64,000 nucleotides of DNA from Streptomyces taklimakanensis (GTDB lineage Bacteria > Actinomycetota > Actinomycetes > Streptomycetales > Streptomycetaceae): the NCBI RefSeq assembly GCF_009709575.1, contig NZ_WIXO01000001.1, forward strand, positions 2,172,001 through 2,236,000, written 5' to 3'. Of this stretch, positions 24,768-35,326 are shown piece after piece. Each line of letters opens with the position of its first letter. Position 1 is the first letter of the stretch. The translations under genes were made by a program, and so were the position numbers. The notes under the pieces are model-generated. The model was not told where the DNA came from and did no database searches. It worked only from the letters and a program-made list of their open reading frames with translations.

Positions 24768-24879
24768 GTCCGTCCACCTTCCGCTGGGTCCGGCGCTCCT
24801 TCCCTCAACACCGAAGTCTCCCCGGATCGTCCCGCCGCCCATGCGTCCGCGCCGCCGCGTCCTCCTCCGGGCCCGCCGG

Positions 24880-24940
24880 GACACGTGAAGGGGCGCCCGC
24901 CCTCCCGGATGGGGAGGGAGCGGGCGCCCCTTCGCGTGTC
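24880..24940 (-). terminator. Very long hairpin after the NADH dehydrogenase gene
   Basis: A 21-bp outer stem (24880-24900 with 24920-24940, one mismatch) encloses an inner stem of seven pairs. It lies 22 bp beyond the ndh stop codon. Confidence 0.85.
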
Positions 24941-24962
24941 CCTGTCGCTCGGACCGGTCGTG

Positions 24963-26345
24963 TCAGGAGGCCTTGGCCTTCTGCCGCGACTCCTGGGCGG
25001 CCGCGGAGACCGGTGCCGCCGCCTCGTAGAACTCCTCGCGCGGGTTCTCCATGGCGCCGAGCGAGACGACCTCGCGCTTGAGGAACATTCCGAGCGTCCA
25101 GTCGGCGAAGACCCGGATCTTGCGGTTCCAGGTGGGCACCGCCATGCCGTGGTAGCCGCGGTGCATGTACCAGGCGATGCGGCCCTTGAGCTTGAGCTTG
25201 ATCTTCTTGCCCAGGACGATCATCGCGACGCCCTTGTGGAGGCCGAGGCCGGCGACCGCGCCCTTGTTGGCGTGGCGGTACTCGGACTGCGGGAAGCCCC
25301 GCATGCCCGAGACCACGTTGTCGCCGAGCACCTTGGCCTGGCGCAGCGCGTGCTGGGCGTTCGGCGGGCACCAGGCGTTCTCGTTGCCCGCCTCGCGGCC
25401 GACGAGGTCCGGGACCTGGGCGTTGTCGCCCGCGGCCCAGATGTAGTCGGTGCCCTTGACCTGGAGCGTCGCCTCGGTGTCCACGTGGCCGCGCGGGCCG
25501 AGCGGCAGGCCGTAGCGGGCCAGCGCCGGGTTCGGCTTGACGCCGGCCGTCCACACGATGGTGTCGGAGTCCACCTCGAGGCCGTTCTTGAGCACCACGT
25601 GGCCGTCGACGCAGGACTCCATCGACGTGGAGAGGTAGACCTCGACACCCCGCTTCTGCAGGTGCTCCAGGCCCCACTTGCCGAGCTCGGGACCGACCTC
25701 GGGAAGGATCTTGTCCGCGGCGTCGACGAGGACGAAGCGCATGTCCTCGCGGCGGACGTTGGTGTAGTACTTGCACGCGTCGCGCGCCATGTCCTCGACC
25801 TCGCCGATGGTCTCGGCACCGGCGAAGCCGCCACCGACGAAGACGAAGGTCAGCGCCCTGCGGCGGATGGCCTCGTCGTTCGTGGAGTCGGCCTTGTCGA
25901 GCTGCTCCAGGACGTGGTTGCGCAGGCCGATGGCCTCCTCCACGCCCTTCATGCCGATGCCGTTCTCGGCCAGGCCGGGGATCGGGAAGGTGCGGGAGAC
26001 GGCGCCGAGTGCGACGACCAGGTAGTCGAAGGGCAGCTCGTAGGCGTCGCCGACCAGCGGCGTGACCGTGGCGACCTTGCGGTCCTGGTCGATGCCGGTG
26101 ACACGGCCGGTGAGGACCTCCGCCTTAGGGAGCACGCGCCGCAGCGGGACGACGACGTGACGCGGGGAGATGGAGCCGGCGGCTGCTTCCGGCAGGAAGG
26201 GCTGGTACGTCATGTACGAGCGCGGGTCGACGACGGTGACGGTCGCCTCGCCGTACCGCATCTTCTTGAGGATGCGGCGCGCTGCGTACATACCGACGTA
26301 CCCGCCACCCACTACGAGGATTCGCGGACGCTCCGTGGTGCTCAT
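24963..26345 (-). CDS. ndh: Type II NADH dehydrogenase (non-proton-pumping)
   Basis: The 460-residue flavoprotein oxidises NADH and reduces menaquinone at the membrane. Two Rossmann signatures are visible: ILVVGGGYVGMYAA (FAD) and FVFVGGGFAGAETIGE (NADH). The family blocks DNAQVPD and TWNRKIRVFADWTLGMFL near the C-terminus match actinobacterial Ndh-2, and the last part is likely the membrane-associating helix. A GGGAGGGG site lies seven bases before the ATG. Two Rex-like operators lie upstream, in keeping with control by the NADH/NAD ratio. Confidence 0.92.
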   Translation of the reverse strand: MSTTERPRILVVGGGYVGMYAARRILKKMRYGEATVTVVDPRSYMTYQPFLPEAAAGSISPRHVVVPLRRVLPKAEVLTGRVTGIDQDRKVATVTPLVGDAYELPFDYLVVALGAVSRTFPIPGLAENGIGMKGVEEAIGLRNHVLEQLDKADSTNDEAIRRRALTFVFVGGGFAGAETIGEVEDMARDACKYYTNVRREDMRFVLVDAADKILPEVGPELGKWGLEHLQKRGVEVYLSTSMESCVDGHVVLKNGLEVDSDTIVWTAGVKPNPALARYGLPLGPRGHVDTEATLQVKGTDYIWAAGDNAQVPDLVGREAGNENAWCPPNAQHALRQAKVLGDNVVSGMRGFPQSEYRHANKGAVAGLGLHKGVAMIVLGKKIKLKLKGRIAWYMHRGYHGMAVPTWNRKIRVFADWTLGMFLKREVVSLGAMENPREEFYEAAAPVSAAAQESRQKAKAS

Positions 26346-26379
26346 GCCATCGAGTATCCCCTCCCGTTCGGGCGAAGCT

Positions 26380-26397
26380 TCGTGAGGGTCTTCACAA
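26380..26397 (-). promoter_or_regulatory. Rex-like operator, proximal
   Basis: TTGTGAAGACCCTCACGA on the minus strand matches the Rex consensus TTGTGAA-N4-TTCACAA except for two bases in the right half. It lies 35 bp before the ndh start codon, just downstream of a -10-like TAGCAG, so a bound repressor would block transcription. Confidence 0.6.
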
Positions 26398-26876
26398 GCA
26401 CTTTCCGCACTTCTGCTACACTCCGCCGGCCCGTGATCGGAACCACACCCGTCTTCGGGAACCCGGGGATCTCACCGTACGTTTCACACCCCTTGTGAGC
26501 TGGGGCATTTCCCGCCGAGGGAGGCTGGACGCGCCGGTGGCGACTCCTGCCGCACGCGACCGCCCGACACCCCGAGGGCGAGCCCGAGAGGGCGTCGGGA
26601 CCCCGAAACCCTCCCTACCGGCGCGTAACATAAGCCGCTCACGCGCTTTTCCTTGTGAAGAACTTCACGAAGTTTTCCGTCGAGAGGCGCCCCGGCTCCC
26701 GCTTCCGCCCGGATCACCCCCCGGACGTGCGCCTCACGCCGACGACGACCGGCCCGCCATAGGCTGGAAAGCGCGCAGCATCCGAAACAGGGTGATCCTT
26801 CGAAGCGCCCGGGGGACACCGTGCCCGACGGCACCGCGGACGCCGTGAGGGACGGCCGTGAGGGACGCCGGTGGGG
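26398..26876. other. Upstream region of ndh, no gene seen
   Basis: This 479-bp stretch contains the distal Rex-like site and a third TGTGA-type dyad (TTTCACACCCCTTGTGAG, about 26482-26499) with half-sites in the opposite order. The rest is GC-rich sequence in which I see no convincing gene. Confidence 0.5.
26653..26670 (+). promoter_or_regulatory. Rex-like operator, distal
   Basis: TTGTGAAGAACTTCACGA matches TTGTGAA-N4-TTCACAA with a single mismatch. It lies about 310 bp from the ndh start codon. It may act with the proximal site, or serve a second promoter. Confidence 0.6.
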
Positions 26877-27170
26877 TCACCGGAGGGACGGCCGAGGGCG
26901 TCGGCGCGTACCGACGACCGGGGCGTCGGAGGTCGTCGGGGGCGCCCCGGCGGCGGACACGGGGACAGCGGGCGCGGAGACGACGGACGCGGTGGCGGCG
27001 GCGGAGGTGGTGGAGGACAACACCGCGGAGTCGGCCTCACGGGCCGACCGCACCCGCCTCCCCCTCCCGCGCCGCCGGGGAGGAACCACCGCGACGCACG
27101 CGTCGAGCACCGCGTGGAGAACCGCCCCCAAGAGCCCGGCCCCTCGGGCGGACACGCGGCCCCGACCCAC
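26877..27170 (-). CDS. Doubtful Ala/Thr/Ser-rich small protein after ppx
   Basis: A 97-codon frame begins with GTG 15 nt past the ppx stop. Third-position GC is high, which favours a real gene, but the product is low-complexity: a short hydrophobic start, an Arg-rich middle, then Ser/Thr/Ala/Pro repeats and a basic end. No ribosome site is evident. Chance coding in GC-rich DNA is the main alternative. Confidence 0.3.
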   Translation of the reverse strand: MGRGRVSARGAGLLGAVLHAVLDACVAVVPPRRRGRGRRVRSAREADSAVLSSTTSAAATASVVSAPAVPVSAAGAPPTTSDAPVVGTRRRPRPSLR

Positions 27171-27185
27171 GACCGGACCCGCCCG

Positions 27186-28172
27186 TCACCCGCGTTCGGC
27201 GGCGCTCCACCCGATCCCGTCGAGGATGTCGTGCTCGCTGACGACGACCTCCCGGGCACCGGTCCGCTCCATGATCGCCTGGAGGACGAGGGCGCCGGCG
27301 CCGATCACGTCCACCCGGCCCGGGTGCATCACGGGAATCGCCGCGCGCTCGTCGTGCGTGGCGGTCAGCAGGCGCTCGGTGACGGCGGCGACCCGGTCGA
27401 CGGGGATCCGGGAGTGGTGGATGGCCTCCGAGTCGTACGCGGGCAGCTCCAACGCGATGCCGGCGACGGTGGTGACCGAGCCCGCCAGCCCCACCAGCGT
27501 CCGGGCCTCGGCCAACGGGACGGTCCGCTCGACCAGGTCCAGCGCGGCGGCGACGTCCGCCCTGATGGCGGCGATCTGCTCGGCGGTGGGAGGGTCGGTG
27601 ACCCCGCTCCCCCCGTTCCCGGTGGAGGAGCCCCCACCGCGCGACAGGTGACGCTCGGTCAGGCGTACGCAGCCGATGTCCACGCTGCGGGCGGCGCGCA
27701 CCGCGTCGTCGCCCACCACGAACTCGGTGGAGCCGCCGCCGATGTCCACCACCAGGTACGGCCCCGGCAGGTGGTCGCGGCCGGCCAGCTCGTGGGTGGC
27801 GCCGGTGAAGGAGAGCCGGGCCTCCTCGTCACCGGTGATCACCTCGGGCTCGACGCCCAGGATCTCCACCACGCCGCGCACGAAGTCGTCCCGGTTCTCG
27901 GCGTCGCGCGAGGCGGAGGTGGCGACGAACCGGGTGCGCTCGGGGGTGACGCCGTGCGCGCGGATCACCTCGGCGTACTCGCGGCAGGCCGCGAAGGTGC
28001 GCTCCAACGCCTCGGGGGCGAGCCGCCCGGTGCGGTCCACGCCCTGGCCGAGGCGGACGATGGTCATGCGGCGGTCGAGGTCGACCGCCGCGCCGGTGTC
28101 CGGGTCGAGGTCGGCGACCAGCAGACGGATGGAGTTGGTGCCGCAGTCGATGGCGGCGACCCGGATCGTCAC
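27186..28172 (-). CDS. ppx: Exopolyphosphatase / pppGpp phosphatase (Ppx/GppA)
   Basis: The 328-residue protein removes phosphate from polyphosphate or pppGpp. It carries the ASKHA phosphate-binding segments AAIDCGTNSIRLLVAD at the N-terminus and YLVVDIGGGSTEFVVG at about residue 140, and a conserved Glu in the ATSASRDAEN block. A flexible insert rich in Gly/Ser follows VRLTERHLSRGG. The chain lacks the C-terminal HD domain of the long form, as is usual in actinobacteria. Its GTG overlaps the DUF501 stop (GTGA), so translation is coupled. Confidence 0.9.
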   Translation of the reverse strand: MTIRVAAIDCGTNSIRLLVADLDPDTGAAVDLDRRMTIVRLGQGVDRTGRLAPEALERTFAACREYAEVIRAHGVTPERTRFVATSASRDAENRDDFVRGVVEILGVEPEVITGDEEARLSFTGATHELAGRDHLPGPYLVVDIGGGSTEFVVGDDAVRAARSVDIGCVRLTERHLSRGGGSSTGNGGSGVTDPPTAEQIAAIRADVAAALDLVERTVPLAEARTLVGLAGSVTTVAGIALELPAYDSEAIHHSRIPVDRVAAVTERLLTATHDERAAIPVMHPGRVDVIGAGALVLQAIMERTGAREVVVSEHDILDGIGWSAAERG

Positions 28173-28726
28173 TTCGCGTCCTCCCCTTCCCCGGGCCGTT
28201 CCCCGGCCCCCCGGTCCGAACACACGCACGGCCCCTTGCGCCACCACTCGGGCAACATGCCGATCGCCTCGTCGCCCAGCGGGTTGACGCCGGGCCCGGC
28301 GACCAGGGAGTGGGCCACCAGCACGTGCAGGCACTTCACGCGGTCGGGCATCCCGCCCGCGCTGGGAAAGCCCTCCAACACCTCGATCGCGTCGCGGCGG
28401 GCGATGTAGTCCTCGTGGGCCCGGCGGTACGCGGCGGCCAGCTCGGGGTCCGTCCGCAGCCGCTCGGTCATCTCCTTCATCACGCCCTCGGCCTCCAGGG
28501 TGCCGATGGCGGAGGCGGCACGCGGGCAGGTGAGGTAGTACGTCGTCGGGAAGGGCGTGCCGTCCTCCAGCCGCGGCGCGGTCTCCACCACGTCGGGCAG
28601 TCCGCAGGGGCAGCGGTGGGCGATGGCGCGCAGACCGCGCGGCGGGCGGCCGAGCTGCCGTTCGAACGCCTCGACGTCCGCGTCGGTGGGCTCGGTGGGT
28701 TCGGTCGGGGGCGGGGGCGTTTCCAT
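28169..28726 (-). CDS. DUF501 family protein
   Basis: The 185-residue protein is of the actinobacterial DUF501 type, always found near eno, divIC and ppx. The conserved Cys blocks are HRCPCGLPDVVETAPRL and TYYLTCPRA, and VKCLHVLVAHSLVAGPGVNPLGDEA is the typical core; the cysteines may bind a metal. Residues 1-20 are Pro/Thr-rich. No clear ribosome site precedes the ATG, but the preceding gene is only 98 bp away. The function is not known. Confidence 0.88.
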   Translation of the reverse strand: METPPPPTEPTEPTDADVEAFERQLGRPPRGLRAIAHRCPCGLPDVVETAPRLEDGTPFPTTYYLTCPRAASAIGTLEAEGVMKEMTERLRTDPELAAAYRRAHEDYIARRDAIEVLEGFPSAGGMPDRVKCLHVLVAHSLVAGPGVNPLGDEAIGMLPEWWRKGPCVCSDRGAGERPGEGEDAK

Positions 28727-28824
28727 GGGGTCCAGGGTGCCTCGGGGGTGTCGGGTGCCGGACGCGCGGGGCGCGCGGCGGCCGGGTGGGGTACCGGACG
28801 GGGTGCCGGGTCGGGAGCGTCGGT

Positions 28825-29337
28825 TCAGGGGTACCGGTCGGCCGCGTCCACGCCGTCCCACAGGTGTCGGTACCAGGAGCGGTCGGCGGGGCCGGGCGCG
28901 GTGGAGCGTCCGGACCGGGAGGCGCCGTCCGCGCCCCGGTCCGCGCCGTGGTCCTCCGTGCCCTCGGGGAGGAGGTAGCCGACCTCGCCGGGGCGGAGGT
29001 ACAGCAGGTGTTCGCGGGCCATCCGTTCGACGTAGGCCGGGTCCTGCCAGCGGGCCTTCTGGTCGCGTTTCTCCTCGACCCGTTCGCGCAGCTCCTCGAC
29101 CGTGCGCCGCTGCTCGGCGATCTCCGCGCGCTGCGAGAGGTACTGGCGTGTCGGGTAGGCGAGGGCGACCACCAGCGAGCACAGCACGAGGACGAGCAGC
29201 GCGGCCCGTCCGGTGAGTCGGCTGCGTCGGGGGCCGCGCATCCGGCGGTTCTGGGCGCGGTAGACGCGTTCCGCCGCCTGCGTGCCCAGTGCTCTGAGCC
29301 TGGTCGCGGTGGAGAACCTGTCCCGGTCCGCGGCCAC
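28825..29337 (-). CDS. divIC: DivIC/FtsB-family septum formation protein
   Basis: The 170-residue bitopic protein joins FtsL and FtsQ in the divisome. A basic N-terminal tail is followed by one membrane span (about residues 47-67: ALLVLVLCSLVVALAY), a coiled coil (SQRAEIAEQRRTVEELRERVEEKRDQ) and the family block DPAYVERMAREHLLYLRPGEVGYLLP. The GTG at 29337 is chosen because GGGGAGG lies just before it. Its position between eno and DUF501 is the standard actinobacterial order. The C-terminal extension is Asp/Ser/Gly-rich. Confidence 0.9.
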   Translation of the reverse strand: MAADRDRFSTATRLRALGTQAAERVYRAQNRRMRGPRRSRLTGRAALLVLVLCSLVVALAYPTRQYLSQRAEIAEQRRTVEELRERVEEKRDQKARWQDPAYVERMAREHLLYLRPGEVGYLLPEGTEDHGADRGADGASRSGRSTAPGPADRSWYRHLWDGVDAADRYP

Positions 29338-29478
29338 CTCGCCTCCCCTGTCGGTCGCCCTGTCGCCGTCGCGCGCGGCCCGTCGTGCCGCAGCGTCCCC
29401 CGCCACCGTACGGGACGGCGGCGGGGGACGCTGCGGCGGCGCTCGGCGGAGCGGTCACGCTCCCCGGATCCGCCGGTG

Positions 29479-30822
<1,344 letters not shown>

Positions 30823-30933
30823 CTATCCGGCCCGTGCGCACCACCCTGTCGACAGCCCGTGCCATACGGCGGAACGGCAGGTTAAACCGCAGCTCAGAGG
30901 GGCTGGGATGAGTTTGTTTCCAAATTGAATAAA

Positions 30934-30981
30934 CCCGGTGCGGCGCGCCCTTCCCACAGGGGGAACACACACCGCACCGGG
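30934..30981 (-). terminator. Intrinsic terminator of the Rpf gene
   Basis: A perfect 10-bp stem (CCCGGTGCGG with its complement) has a 28-nt loop. On the minus strand it is followed by TTTATTCAATTT, a rare U-rich tail for this genome, which makes it a convincing intrinsic terminator. The remaining 268-bp gap to eno holds the eno promoter. Confidence 0.8.
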
Positions 30982-31036
30982 CCGGCTCCGGCCGGTGACC
31001 GTCCGGTGGGGGCGAACGTCGAACCGACCGGAGGAC

Positions 31037-31985
<949 letters not shown>

Positions 31986-32004
31986 CGCGGTCGCGAGCGA
32001 GACG

Positions 32005-32034
32005 ACGGTAAGCACACCGGGACATACACCTCAA
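32005..32034 (-). promoter_or_regulatory. Promoter of the riboswitch-rpfA transcript
   Basis: On the minus strand TTGAGG (complement of 32029-32034) and TACCGT (complement of 32005-32010) are separated by exactly 18 bp. The transcript would start about 10-15 nt before the first riboswitch block. Upstream, ATTCACC...GGTGAAT (about 32055-32085) forms a 7-bp inverted repeat that may be a binding site. Confidence 0.6.
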
Positions 32035-32173
32035 AGCATGTCGATTCCCGGGCATTCACCCTTATCGCCCCTCGTGGAGGTGAATCCCCGCAGGTCAGGG
32101 AAGCGCCGTTAGGCCTGACGGGAAGGACACGCCGTGGTAACCCGGGAGGGTCATCCGGGAGCGGCCTTTCGGA

Positions 32174-33259
32174 TCAACCGAGGCCGAGCTCCTGGCCCGG
32201 CAGGATCAGGTCCGGGTCCTCGCCCACGACCTCCCTGTTGTTCTCGTACAGCTCGATCCAGCCGCCCCGGACCTCGTGCTCCTCGGCGATCAACGCCAAC
32301 GAGTCGCCGGGACGCACCAGGTGGGTCGTCGGCGCCGGCGCGCCGGACCCGCCCGGCTCCAGGCCACCGGCGAACTCGGCGCGCGCGGAACGGTCGATGC
32401 GGTCGTCCTCGTCGACCGGGCGCTCGTCCCCCGTGGCCCGACGGTCGTCCTCCCGTCCCTCCACCGCCTTCTGCCGCTCCAGCTCCAGCTCGCGCGGGTC
32501 CCGCTCGCCGCGGTGCCGGCCGGTGCCCTCCCGGGCGTCGGCGTCGACGTCCGCCTCGGCACCGGCTTCGGTGTCGGTGTCGGTGTCGGTGCCCGTCCCG
32601 GCACCGGTGTCCGTCCCGGCGTCGGAGTCCGCATCGGCACCGGCTTCTGTGTCGGCGTCGGTGTCGGTCCGCGGCGCACGGTCGGTCCCGTCGGCGCCGG
32701 CGCCCTTCTCCGACTCCGCGCCACCGGTCCCCTCGGCGGCGCCGGTCCCGGAGGTGTCGCCGCGCCCCGGAGCCTCCCCGGGGCCGTCCGCCCCGCCCTC
32801 TCCGCCGCCGCCGGGAGCGTCCCCCTCCTCGCCCTCGACGGGCAGCAGGAGATCGGGATCGATGGCGGGCGCCTCGCCGGTGGTGTCGTGGCGCAGCCCG
32901 GCGTTGATCCCGCAGGAGGGCCAGGCGTACGGCCCCTGGTCGGCGAGGATCTTCTCGGCGACCGCGATCTGCTGACTGCGGCTGGCGAGGTCGGGGCGCT
33001 CCGCGTAGGCGGTGCCGCCGTACTGCTCCCAGGTCTCCTGGGTGAGCTGGAGACCGCCGTAGTAACCGTTGCCGGTGTCGGCGCTCCACAGACCGCCGCT
33101 CTCGCACTGCGCCACCCTGTCCCAGGTGTCGAGGTCGGCCGCCTGCGCGCCCGAGGCCCCGAGGAGGGGCATCGCGATTCCCGCGCCGGTCACTCCGGCG
33201 GTGACGAAGACGGCGGGAGCCTGACGGGGGCGGCGGTGTCTACCGTTCCCGGAGAGCAT
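32174..33259 (-). CDS. Second resuscitation-promoting factor, Rpf + long linker + LysM
   Basis: This 361-residue paralogue has a signal peptide ending near GAQAADLD, the Rpf domain ([27 protein letters not shown]) and a C-terminal LysM (HLVRPGDSLALIAEEHEVRGG). The linker between them is about 180 residues long, far longer than in the neighbour. It is strongly acidic with Asp/Thr/Ala/Gly repeats (DTDADTEAGADADSDAGTDT), coded by tandem copies of GTGTCG near 32565-32660. GAGAGG lies eight bases before the ATG. No riboswitch precedes it, so the two lytic enzymes should be regulated differently. Confidence 0.9.
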   Translation of the reverse strand: MLSGNGRHRRPRQAPAVFVTAGVTGAGIAMPLLGASGAQAADLDTWDRVAQCESGGLWSADTGNGYYGGLQLTQETWEQYGGTAYAERPDLASRSQQIAVAEKILADQGPYAWPSCGINAGLRHDTTGEAPAIDPDLLLPVEGEEGDAPGGGGEGGADGPGEAPGRGDTSGTGAAEGTGGAESEKGAGADGTDRAPRTDTDADTEAGADADSDAGTDTGAGTGTDTDTDTEAGAEADVDADAREGTGRHRGERDPRELELERQKAVEGREDDRRATGDERPVDEDDRIDRSARAEFAGGLEPGGSGAPAPTTHLVRPGDSLALIAEEHEVRGGWIELYENNREVVGEDPDLILPGQELGLG

Positions 33260-33388
33260 GTGTGGGGCCTCTCGTACGTGGGGAGCCATCGGGGTCGAGC
33301 AGTTGACGGCTGAAGGTAGCGCCCCCCGTCCGATCGTCACAAGCCAGTGTCGCGTAGATCACGTGAAGGTCACACTCGTGACGTGGCG

Positions 33389-34672
33389 TCACGTCTGTGA
33401 CGGTTCGAACTCCACCGGAAGTTCCCGCAGGCCGCGCATGATGAGGCCGCCGCGCCACCGCAGTTCGGCCGGATCGACCGCGAGCCGCAGGTCGGGCAGG
33501 CGCCCCAGCAGGGACGCCAGGGCGACCCTCCCCTCCAGTCGCGCCAGCGGCGCGCCCAGACAGTAGTGGACGCCGTGACCGTAGCCGAGGTGCTGGTTGT
33601 CACGGCGGGTGAGGTCGAGCGTGTCGGGGTCGTCGAACCTCGACGGGTCGCGGTCCGCGGCGGCCAGCACCACCAACACCGGCTCGCCGGTCCCGATCCG
33701 CTGCCCGCCGATCGTCAGCGGCTCGGTGGCGAACCGCCAGGTCGCCAGCTCCACCGGACCGTCGTAGCGCAGCAGCTCCTCCACCGCCGTCCGCAGCAGC
33801 CCGGTGTCCCCGGCGGCCGACGCGTCCTGGAGGAGACGCCGCTGCTCGGGATCGCGCAGCAACGCGTAGGTGCCGTTGCCGATGAGGTTGACGGTCGTCT
33901 CGAACCCGGCGAACAGCAGGATGAACGCCATCGCCGCGGCCTCGTCCTCCGTCAGGTGCTCGCCCTGGTCGCTCGCCCTGATCAGCCCGGAGATCAGATC
34001 GTCGCCCAGGTCGCCGCGCTTGCGGTGGATCAGTTCGGTCAGATAGGCGCGCATCCTCTTGACCGCCCGCCCCACCCCGCCGCGGGGGCCGCCGCCGTGG
34101 CGGATCATCATGCCCGCCCAGTCGCGGAAGTCGTCCTGGTCCTCGGCCGGGACGCCGAGCATGTCGCAGATGGCGTAGATGGGCAGCGGGAACGCGAACT
34201 CGTGGATCAGGTCGGCCCGCCCCCGCCCGGCGAAGCCGTCGATCAGCCGGTCGGCCAGCTCCCGCACGCGCGGCTCGAAGGCCGCCACCCGACGCGGGGT
34301 GAACGCCTTGGACACCAGTCGCCGCAGCCGGGTGTGGTCGGGCGGGTCGATGTTGAGCAGGTGCGTCATCAGGTTGGCGCTGCGCTCCCCCGGGATGCCC
34401 ACCTTGCCCTTGCCGTGCGCGGCCTCGCTGTGGTGGACGGGGTTCTTGCTCAGCCGCGGGTCGGCCAGCGTCTCGCGGGCGTCGGCGTACCGCGTCACCA
34501 GCCACGCCTCCACCCCGCTGGGCAGCACGGTCCGGTGCACGGGCGCGTGCTCGCGCAGCCAGGCGTACGTCGGGTACGGGTCGGTGGCGAATTCCTGGGA
34601 GAACAGGGGCGGGGTGGGCGGGGGACCGGCGGTCCCCTCGGCGTCTCTCTCGGGGGCTCTCTCGTCGTGCAC
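33389..34672 (-). CDS. Cytochrome P450 (CYP107-like)
   Basis: The 427-residue monooxygenase shows the I-helix LLFAGFETT (oxygen-activating Thr), the ExxR pair in EELLRY and the heme loop GYGHGVHYCLGAP with the heme cysteine at about residue 371. The sequence style (LSKNPVHHSE, PPDHTRLRRLVSKAFTPRRV) fits the CYP107 group, which oxidises macrolides and other secondary metabolites. No ferredoxin gene is adjacent. The GTG start follows a -10-like TAGCGT by 7 nt (complement of 34680-34685), so the mRNA is probably leaderless. Confidence 0.93.
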   Translation of the reverse strand: MHDERAPERDAEGTAGPPPTPPLFSQEFATDPYPTYAWLREHAPVHRTVLPSGVEAWLVTRYADARETLADPRLSKNPVHHSEAAHGKGKVGIPGERSANLMTHLLNIDPPDHTRLRRLVSKAFTPRRVAAFEPRVRELADRLIDGFAGRGRADLIHEFAFPLPIYAICDMLGVPAEDQDDFRDWAGMMIRHGGGPRGGVGRAVKRMRAYLTELIHRKRGDLGDDLISGLIRASDQGEHLTEDEAAAMAFILLFAGFETTVNLIGNGTYALLRDPEQRRLLQDASAAGDTGLLRTAVEELLRYDGPVELATWRFATEPLTIGGQRIGTGEPVLVVLAAADRDPSRFDDPDTLDLTRRDNQHLGYGHGVHYCLGAPLARLEGRVALASLLGRLPDLRLAVDPAELRWRGGLIMRGLRELPVEFEPSQT

Positions 34673-34859
34673 GCCCCCGACGCTAACGCGGCTCGCGGAC
34701 CGTCGGAGCGGCCGGTCGGCGCGGTGCGCGACGGCCTCGCGGCACGGTGCTCCCGGCGCGTCCGGTCCGTCCCGTCGGGGGCGGTCCGCCGCATACCGCG
34801 TCGCGTCACGGGTACGGCGGGGAGGACGAACGCCACGCACCCTCCGGAAGGAGGTCACA

Positions 34860-35312
34860 GTGCCTTCGTCCTCCTACCCGCCCCCGCAGGACTGGGGCCC
34901 CTACTCGCAGGACTGGGGCCACCAGGAGCCCGAACCGCTCCCGCCGCAGGCGCCCGCTCCCGAGCCGCCGCCCCGCGACGGGATGGGGATCGCCGCCCTG
35001 GTCCTCGGTCTGATCGCCCTGACGCTGTTCTGGACCGTCCTCGTCGGCGTGGTGCTGGGGGTGCTGGCGGTGGTGTTCGGCCTGGTCGGCCACCGCAGGG
35101 CCGCGCGGGGCGAGGCGACCAACGGCTGGATGGCCCTCGCCGGCGCGGTCACGGGCCTGGTCGGCCTGGCGCTCTCCGCCACCCTCATCGCCGCGACCCT
35201 GGCCTTCCTGAACTCCGACGCGTTCGACGACTTCCGCGCCTGCATGCGGGACGCCCCCGGCTCCACCGAGCGCGGGCAGTGCGTGGAGGAGCTCGGCGAC
35301 CGGCTCTGGTGA
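34860..35312 (+). CDS. DUF4190 membrane protein (copy 1)
   Basis: The 150-residue protein starts at GTG with GGAAGGAGG five bases upstream. A Pro/Gln-rich N-terminal tail (residues 1-40) precedes two membrane spans (about 44-70 and 92-118) that match DUF4190: GMGIAALVLGLIAL and GEATNGWMALAGAVTGLVGLA. A short C-terminal domain with two cysteines (FRACMRDAPG, QCVEEL) follows, perhaps extracytoplasmic and disulfide-linked. The 37856-38293 gene is a close paralogue. It converges with the MFS gene, only 14 bp away. Function unknown. Confidence 0.85.
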   Translation: MPSSSYPPPQDWGPYSQDWGHQEPEPLPPQAPAPEPPPRDGMGIAALVLGLIALTLFWTVLVGVVLGVLAVVFGLVGHRRAARGEATNGWMALAGAVTGLVGLALSATLIAATLAFLNSDAFDDFRACMRDAPGSTERGQCVEELGDRLW

Positions 35313-35326
35313 GGGCGTCCCGCCCC

